Positions 39,299 through 44,593 of a stretch of DNA of 44,593 bases are shown one piece after another (positions within the stretch are counted from its first letter, which is position 1; every line of letters starts with the position of its first letter). The stretch covers positions 1 to 44,593 of the forward strand of contig CAMNOK010000008.1 in assembly GCA_946546825.1 (NCBI GenBank), given 5' to 3'. The notes below the pieces were generated by a model. That model made no database searches and was not told where the DNA came from. It worked only from the letters and a program-made list of their open reading frames with translations. Origin of the DNA: an uncultured bacterium (lineage in GTDB: Bacteria; Bacteroidota; Bacteroidia; Bacteroidales; Bacteroidaceae). The position numbers and the translations under genes are program-made.

Positions 39299-39329
39299 TT
39301 GTTATTTTAGATAAGAAGACTTAAATTTG
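39299..39329 (+). promoter_or_regulatory. Bacteroidota-type promoter (TTG-N20-TAAATTTG) for the CHASE2-CHAT operon
   Basis: TTG 39299-39301, 20-nt spacer, TAAATTTG 39322-39329, about 45 nt before the ATG at 39375. Confidence 0.7.
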
Positions 39330-39374
39330 CAGCAAATAAGTTTAGACAGAAAGCGATAACCTCTAATCATTCAA

Positions 39375-40649
39375 ATGATGAAGATTCTTCGTTATATTTT
39401 CCATATTGATCATGCTATCATTTCATTGTTGACAATATCTATCATCGGAATATTTGTCTTCATGAGTTTCAACATATCATTTTTGAGTCCCGTGAAGCGT
39501 GCCATCGGAAGTTTTAGTATGACGAGTATCTATTATCAAATCATGGATGACGAAGAGCTGAAAGATACTTCAGACATCATTACATTGGTAGATATGACAG
39601 AATTGTCACATCGTGATAGTATTGCAATGGTGATAGAACAAATCTCTTCCATGCAGCCCCGAAAGCTTGCCGTGGATATTATCTTTGAAGGATACAAGGA
39701 CGACGTCAATGCAGACCAACGCCTTACAGATGCTTTTTTTGACTGTGCGGACAAGACGGTTGTGGCTTATAAGCTATTGGACTACAACGGAAAAGGTTTT
39801 ACCAATGCTGTTCGCTCTTTTTTTGTTGAAGATGTCCCTGTTACACAAGGTTTTACCAATGCTATGACAGATGATGCAAGGGTTGTGCGTTGTTACAATA
39901 TCAGTTACGATTATAAAGGAAGGAAGTGCTATTCACTGCCAGCTCAAATTGCTATGTCCGAAGGCATCAACCTTTCTGATAAGCCTGTAGAGCATGTCAT
40001 CAATTATTCTCCTATCCATTTTCCTGTTGTCAGTTGGAAGGATTTAAAGTATCATCCAGAACTCATCAAGGATAGAATTGTTTTATTTGGAACCACCAAG
40101 CAGGAAAGTGACATGCACTATACACCACTGAAGAAAATGTCAGGATTAGAGGTTATAGCCTATGCCGTTACATCCATGTTTGAGGGCTATGACGTGAAGA
40201 AAGCTCCTTTGTGGGTTGCCCTGCTATTGGCCTTTATTGTTGGCTATATAACAAATGCCATAGACTTTTTGTTCCGCTTGCACAGCCAAAGACGTGAAAA
40301 CTTTTTGATGGTGTTTATTCGGGAATCTAATCTTTATCTCCGCATCATCTATTTCCTTTTGATGGTTGTGGTTACATGGATAACATTCTTGCTCTATATA
40401 AAAGCTCACTATTACATCAACAGCATACTGGCTCTGAGTACCATTATTCTTATTGGTGAGGGAAGATTGATATATAAAGGATTGTTGGCCGCCATCGCAC
40501 GAAAGCACCCTTGGCCGTTGTTGAAAAAATCCCTCTATGCCCCAGAAAACTTGCAGAAAACAAATAAAACGAAAGAAGAGGTGGTTGCACCAGCGGAAGC
40601 TCTGCCGGAAGTACAAGCGATAGAAACAAACATTAATTTATCAAACTAA
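39375..40649 (+). CDS. CHASE2-domain membrane protein (N-terminal TM, extracytoplasmic CHASE2, three C-terminal TMs, no output domain recognised)
   Basis: 424 aa; IITLVDMTELSHRD, PRKLAVDIIFEG, ADKTVVAYKLL, IKDRIVLFGTTKQESDMHYTPLKKMSGLEVIAYAVTSM fit CHASE2; hydrophobic segments at both ends. Confidence 0.82.
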   Translation: MMKILRYIFHIDHAIISLLTISIIGIFVFMSFNISFLSPVKRAIGSFSMTSIYYQIMDDEELKDTSDIITLVDMTELSHRDSIAMVIEQISSMQPRKLAVDIIFEGYKDDVNADQRLTDAFFDCADKTVVAYKLLDYNGKGFTNAVRSFFVEDVPVTQGFTNAMTDDARVVRCYNISYDYKGRKCYSLPAQIAMSEGINLSDKPVEHVINYSPIHFPVVSWKDLKYHPELIKDRIVLFGTTKQESDMHYTPLKKMSGLEVIAYAVTSMFEGYDVKKAPLWVALLLAFIVGYITNAIDFLFRLHSQRRENFLMVFIRESNLYLRIIYFLLMVVVTWITFLLYIKAHYYINSILALSTIILIGEGRLIYKGLLAAIARKHPWPLLKKSLYAPENLQKTNKTKEEVVAPAEALPEVQAIETNINLSN

Positions 40650-40654
40650 AAATC

Positions 40655-41104
40655 ATGAAAAAAATCCTTTTATTTATATTGTTGAGTGTGGCATGCACCA
40701 TAAATGCACAGAACTTTATAGTCTATGCCGTAACAGGTAATGTTGTTACTATAGAAAAGAGATTAAAGAGTACAGTTAGTGTGCGCCAACATTTGGATGC
40801 AAACGTAATATTAAGTATTCCCGAGGAAGGTAGTATCCGCCTTTTCGATATTGAAACGCGGAAACTTTATACACTTAAGAATAAGTGCATGGGACCCATT
40901 TCTAAACTTATTGAAACCCAGCCCAACTCAAGTAAGGTTGTTACTCCGCAGTATTTTCGTTATATAATGAAGAATCTGCGTGGTAATATGGTTACCAACA
41001 CTTGTGAGACAGATAATGCCACAACGATCTTCCGTGATGCCAATGATTCACTATATGTTGACACCCCTGCTGAAGTTGACACTATTCCCCAAAAAGAAAA
41101 GTGA
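40655..41104 (+). CDS. Small exported protein, possibly FecR-like
   Basis: 149 aa; signal peptide MKKILLFILLSVACTINAQ; VYAVTGNVV…LDANVILSIPEEGSIRLFD resembles a FecR-type beta-strand pattern. Confidence 0.6.
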   Translation: MKKILLFILLSVACTINAQNFIVYAVTGNVVTIEKRLKSTVSVRQHLDANVILSIPEEGSIRLFDIETRKLYTLKNKCMGPISKLIETQPNSSKVVTPQYFRYIMKNLRGNMVTNTCETDNATTIFRDANDSLYVDTPAEVDTIPQKEK

Positions 41105-41169
41105 GAAACGTGCTTCCCCCCCTGCGCCGAGAAACGAGATAAGTTTTTGACTTTCTAAAGAATAAAATC

Positions 41170-44100
41170 ATGCTTCGAAAAATATTTTTTTCACTCTTTT
41201 TAGTCTGTCTGTTCCCAATAATGTCGAATGCGCAGTCGAAAGCCTTGAACAATTTGTTGAACGAGGCCCAAAAAGCAGTGCGAAAGAATAAAATTGCTCA
41301 AGCAGATAGCTTGTATCAGGCGTATGTGGATTTGTTTAAGGAGTCGAAAAACAAAAAAGACTACACCTATTCTGAAGTCCTCATTTATTTAGCCCGACGT
41401 GCTGTGAATAAAGGTTTTATAGATAAAGGAATAGAGATTCAGCAGGAGGTTATAGAGGTACGAAAAACAGCAGGCGACTGCAATAATGCTCAGTGGGCCA
41501 GCGCCGTAAGCGATTTGGCAACATTTTATGCCCAAAAGGGTGACTACGACATGGCTATCAGTACGGGCGAAGAGGCCCTGAAAATTTACAAAAAGGAGTT
41601 TGGAGAGAAGCATAATTATTATAACATCACACTGGCAAACATTGCTTCATTCTACTCAGCGCGGGGAGACAGGGATGACTATTCAAAGGCTGTGGAATAT
41701 TGTGAACGAGCCCTGAAGTATATTAGCAAGGGAACTCCTGAATACGCAAATGCCCTGAATAGTCTTGTTGTCTTCTATACTCAGGCAGGAAAGTCTGGAA
41801 AGGCAAACGAGATTGCTGCCAAGGCAAAAAAAGAAGCTAAGAAACGATTGGAAGAAGACGGTGTTCAGTTTGCAACTATTCTTAACAATCAGGCCATCAG
41901 ACTCTCTAATATGGGTAACTATATAGATGCCATAGCTTATGCAGAGGAGGCTAAGGAGGGCTTTGAGAAAGCACAAAATAATAACACGCTGCCATATGCC
42001 AAGGTGCTGACAAACTTAGCAACATTCTACACCCACCAACAAGATTATGAACAGGCAAGCCAGTTGTTACGGCAGGCCATGCCTATTATTGAAGGATTTG
42101 TAGGAAAAGAACACCCTGATTATATCCGATGTGTGTCAGATTTGTCTGCTATCAATAAAAGTTCTGGAAATCTTTCAAAGGCAGACGAATTGGCTAATGA
42201 AGCTGACAAGATGGGGCAATCTCTCCTTCAATCACAAAATATAAAATATGCCAAGGCGCTTAGTAAGCAGGGTGCAATTTTTGCTTCCAATGGTAACTAC
42301 ACTCGAGCTGTTGACCAAGAAAGGAAGGCTCTTCACATTTTTGAATTGCGTAATGATAGCATAAGTATAGCCACCTCGCTCAGCCTCATTGCCACCTATA
42401 CTTTTCATGAAGGCAATCATTTGAAAGGGAGAGATATCGCAGAAAAAGCACTTTCTATTTTCCGCAATAATGGTAGAAATAGCATTTACTATGCGCAGGC
42501 TCTCAATAATGCATCCATTCTTCACTATCATGATCAAAACTACAACTATGCAGCATGGTTAGAAAAAGAGGCCCTGCGAATTTACGATGAAAGAGACGAA
42601 CGAAATGGTTCAATCTATGCAAAGATACTGGCTAACCTCGGATTGTATAGTTTCATGGAAGATAGTGTCAGCCAGGCTATTGACTATACGCAGAAAGCTT
42701 TGGATTTGCAAAGGAAAATTCTTGGTGATGACCATCCTGATAATGTTCCTTTTTTTTATAATATAGCTGTTTACTATAATAAGGTTGGTAATCACCAAAA
42801 AGCTGAGGAAAACTATACAAAGGCTCTTGTTATGCAGGCTCATCAGGTGCAAACCAACTTTCTCCATTTAACAAGTACTGAGCGAGAGCGTTATTGGAAT
42901 GCCAAACAATATGTATTCAAGTATGCGCCAACTTTGGCATACGTCGATCGTGATAATAGCCGGATGGTAACAGATGCATATAATGCGCTACTCTTCACGA
43001 AAGGCATTCTGCTTAATTCTGACATAGATTTCCGTAACCTGCTCCGTAAGAGCAATGATGAAAAGATGTTGGAGAAATTCAACCAATTGTCTAACCTTTA
43101 TGAGCAGAAGGATGCGCTTTATAAGTTACCGGCCAATGAGCGCGGTGATATGAAAAAACTCAACCGGGAAATTTATTCGCTGGAACGTGAGCTGGTAATG
43201 GGGTGCAAGGAATACGGAAGCTTTACAGAGAACCTTAGCATCACGGCAACCGATATAGCGCAGAATCTTAATGATGATGATGTTGCTGTAGAATTTACAG
43301 ACATAGATGTTGTTGGTGTCGGGAAAACCTATGTGGCTCTATATCTCCGAAAAGATTGGAAAGCACCCAAAATTGTTAAGTTGTTTAGTGAATCAGATCT
43401 TAATGATACTATTCTTTATGGTCTTCGCCGACAGCAGGAACTGGCCATGCAAGGTAATGTGAAGATGATTTATGATAACAAGAAGTTTGGACAGCAATTT
43501 TGGGAACCTCTTCTTAGCCAACTTGATGGTGTTCGTAACATCTATTTTTCTCCGTCGGGCATCATCTATCAACTTGGTATCGAATATCTCTATTGTAATG
43601 AGGAGTCTCGCATCGGAGATTTATATAGTGTTTACCGTATATCCTCTACGAAGTCTCTGGTGAATCATAGTGAACAGCGTCCCATTAAGTCGGCAACGAT
43701 TTACGGTGGCTTGGATTATGACATGAATTTGTCTGAACTGCAGGAGCAACACAGACGTATGAGTGATTTTGACAGTTATTTAGCGCTCAATAATGATGAA
43801 AGCCATTATCTTGAAGAAGACGAGATATATTTCACTGATGAACTTCGCGCCATTGACTCTCTATCTACCAGAGGAAGTGTACGCTATCTTGCGGGTACAC
43901 TCCATGAAGCAGAGATTATAGGTGAACAACTGATGATGAACAATGTGAATACAAATATGTTCCTTCACAGAGAAGGTGTAGAAGAGTCGTTTAAGGCTCT
44001 CAATGGAAGGGAACAGGGACTCATTCATATTGCCACTCATGGTTTTTATATATCGGAGAATGAAATTAAAAAGCAAAAAAAGAGTGTTGCCTTTGTAACA

Positions 44101-44547
44101 GCAGGTGATGATACAGACACCGAAAATTCTCTGAATTTCTCAGGCTTACTGTTAGCTGGGGCCAACTATACACTCCGAGGCAACCGTGTGCCTAAGGATT
44201 TGGAAGATGGAATCCTTACAGCTCGGGAAATTGCACAAGTTGATCTTAGTGGTGCTGAACTCGTTGTGCTCTCAGCTTGTCAAACAGGATTAGGGGAGGT
44301 AAAGGATGATGGTGTGTTTGGTATTCAGCGCGGCTTCAAGAAGGCTGGTGCCAAGACTCTCCTCATGAGTTTGTGGAGCGTTGACGATAAGGCTACCGAC
44401 CTGATGATGACCAGTTTCTATGCTGCCCTCATGGAGGGAAAAACAAAACAGCAGGCCTTCCAGGAAGCGCAACAACAAGTGAAAAATCAAGGATTTATAG
44501 ATCCCTATTATTGGGGAGCATTTATCTTACTGGATGGGGTGTTTTAA
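41170..44547 (+). CDS. Exported TPR-repeat CHAT-domain (caspase-like) protease
   Basis: 1125 aa; signal peptide MLRKIFFSLFLVCLFPIMSNAQS; many TPRs; LIHIATHGFY (His957) and LVVLSACQTGLGEVKDDGVFGIQRGFKKAGAKTLLMSLWSVDD (Cys1037) form the CHAT His/Cys dyad. Confidence 0.93.
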   Translation: MLRKIFFSLFLVCLFPIMSNAQSKALNNLLNEAQKAVRKNKIAQADSLYQAYVDLFKESKNKKDYTYSEVLIYLARRAVNKGFIDKGIEIQQEVIEVRKTAGDCNNAQWASAVSDLATFYAQKGDYDMAISTGEEALKIYKKEFGEKHNYYNITLANIASFYSARGDRDDYSKAVEYCERALKYISKGTPEYANALNSLVVFYTQAGKSGKANEIAAKAKKEAKKRLEEDGVQFATILNNQAIRLSNMGNYIDAIAYAEEAKEGFEKAQNNNTLPYAKVLTNLATFYTHQQDYEQASQLLRQAMPIIEGFVGKEHPDYIRCVSDLSAINKSSGNLSKADELANEADKMGQSLLQSQNIKYAKALSKQGAIFASNGNYTRAVDQERKALHIFELRNDSISIATSLSLIATYTFHEGNHLKGRDIAEKALSIFRNNGRNSIYYAQALNNASILHYHDQNYNYAAWLEKEALRIYDERDERNGSIYAKILANLGLYSFMEDSVSQAIDYTQKALDLQRKILGDDHPDNVPFFYNIAVYYNKVGNHQKAEENYTKALVMQAHQVQTNFLHLTSTERERYWNAKQYVFKYAPTLAYVDRDNSRMVTDAYNALLFTKGILLNSDIDFRNLLRKSNDEKMLEKFNQLSNLYEQKDALYKLPANERGDMKKLNREIYSLERELVMGCKEYGSFTENLSITATDIAQNLNDDDVAVEFTDIDVVGVGKTYVALYLRKDWKAPKIVKLFSESDLNDTILYGLRRQQELAMQGNVKMIYDNKKFGQQFWEPLLSQLDGVRNIYFSPSGIIYQLGIEYLYCNEESRIGDLYSVYRISSTKSLVNHSEQRPIKSATIYGGLDYDMNLSELQEQHRRMSDFDSYLALNNDESHYLEEDEIYFTDELRAIDSLSTRGSVRYLAGTLHEAEIIGEQLMMNNVNTNMFLHREGVEESFKALNGREQGLIHIATHGFYISENEIKKQKKSVAFVTAGDDTDTENSLNFSGLLLAGANYTLRGNRVPKDLEDGILTAREIAQVDLSGAELVVLSACQTGLGEVKDDGVFGIQRGFKKAGAKTLLMSLWSVDDKATDLMMTSFYAALMEGKTKQQAFQEAQQQVKNQGFIDPYYWGAFILLDGVF

Positions 44548-44593
44548 CTTTTTTTATATTTCATCTTTTTTATCCTTTAACTTTTTTTTGTTT

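Noticed and set aside
1-44593. CRISPR array, tRNA/rRNA genes, transposase, phage genes
   Set aside because: No spaced direct repeats of CRISPR type (the 22-bp arrays have no spacers), no tRNA cloverleaf noticed, no transposase or integrase motifs among the ORFs.

Overview
The window looks like chromosomal DNA from a Bacteroidota bacterium, probably Prevotellaceae (inferred from TTG-N19/20-TAnnTTTG promoters, hybrid two-component regulators and 'YDLQGRKV..GLYIVNGKKV' C-terminal tails). Left part: a housekeeping block on the minus strand (mnmG-apt-uvrC-dtd-mazG-like-deoC) preceded by two adjacent 22-bp-period tandem repeat arrays. Two inverted parS-like 16-mers flank apt. Next is the succinate dehydrogenase/fumarate reductase operon, with a small membrane ORF inserted between the A and B subunits and a Cys-rich tail on subunit C. 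Centre (11-28 kb): a carbohydrate-active locus without SusC/SusD. It holds a GH128-like secreted glycosidase, a hybrid two-component sensor (HTCS), a large non-catalytic modular secreted protein, an unlisted 58-aa small ORF, a GH95-family fucosidase-like enzyme and a secreted metallophosphoesterase. It is bordered by a truncated AGCS symporter remnant and an intact AGCS gene, and includes an HU-like domain behind a predicted signal peptide. Right part: bcp, pgeF, dusB, a DUF59 protein, lpxH-like, an S41 protease, parE, and two tandem GNAT-like paralogs. The window ends with a three-gene operon (CHASE2 membrane protein, small FecR-like exported protein, exported TPR-CHAT caspase-like protease), which is the best candidate for a poorly described system. 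All calls come from reading the sequence; no database searches were run.
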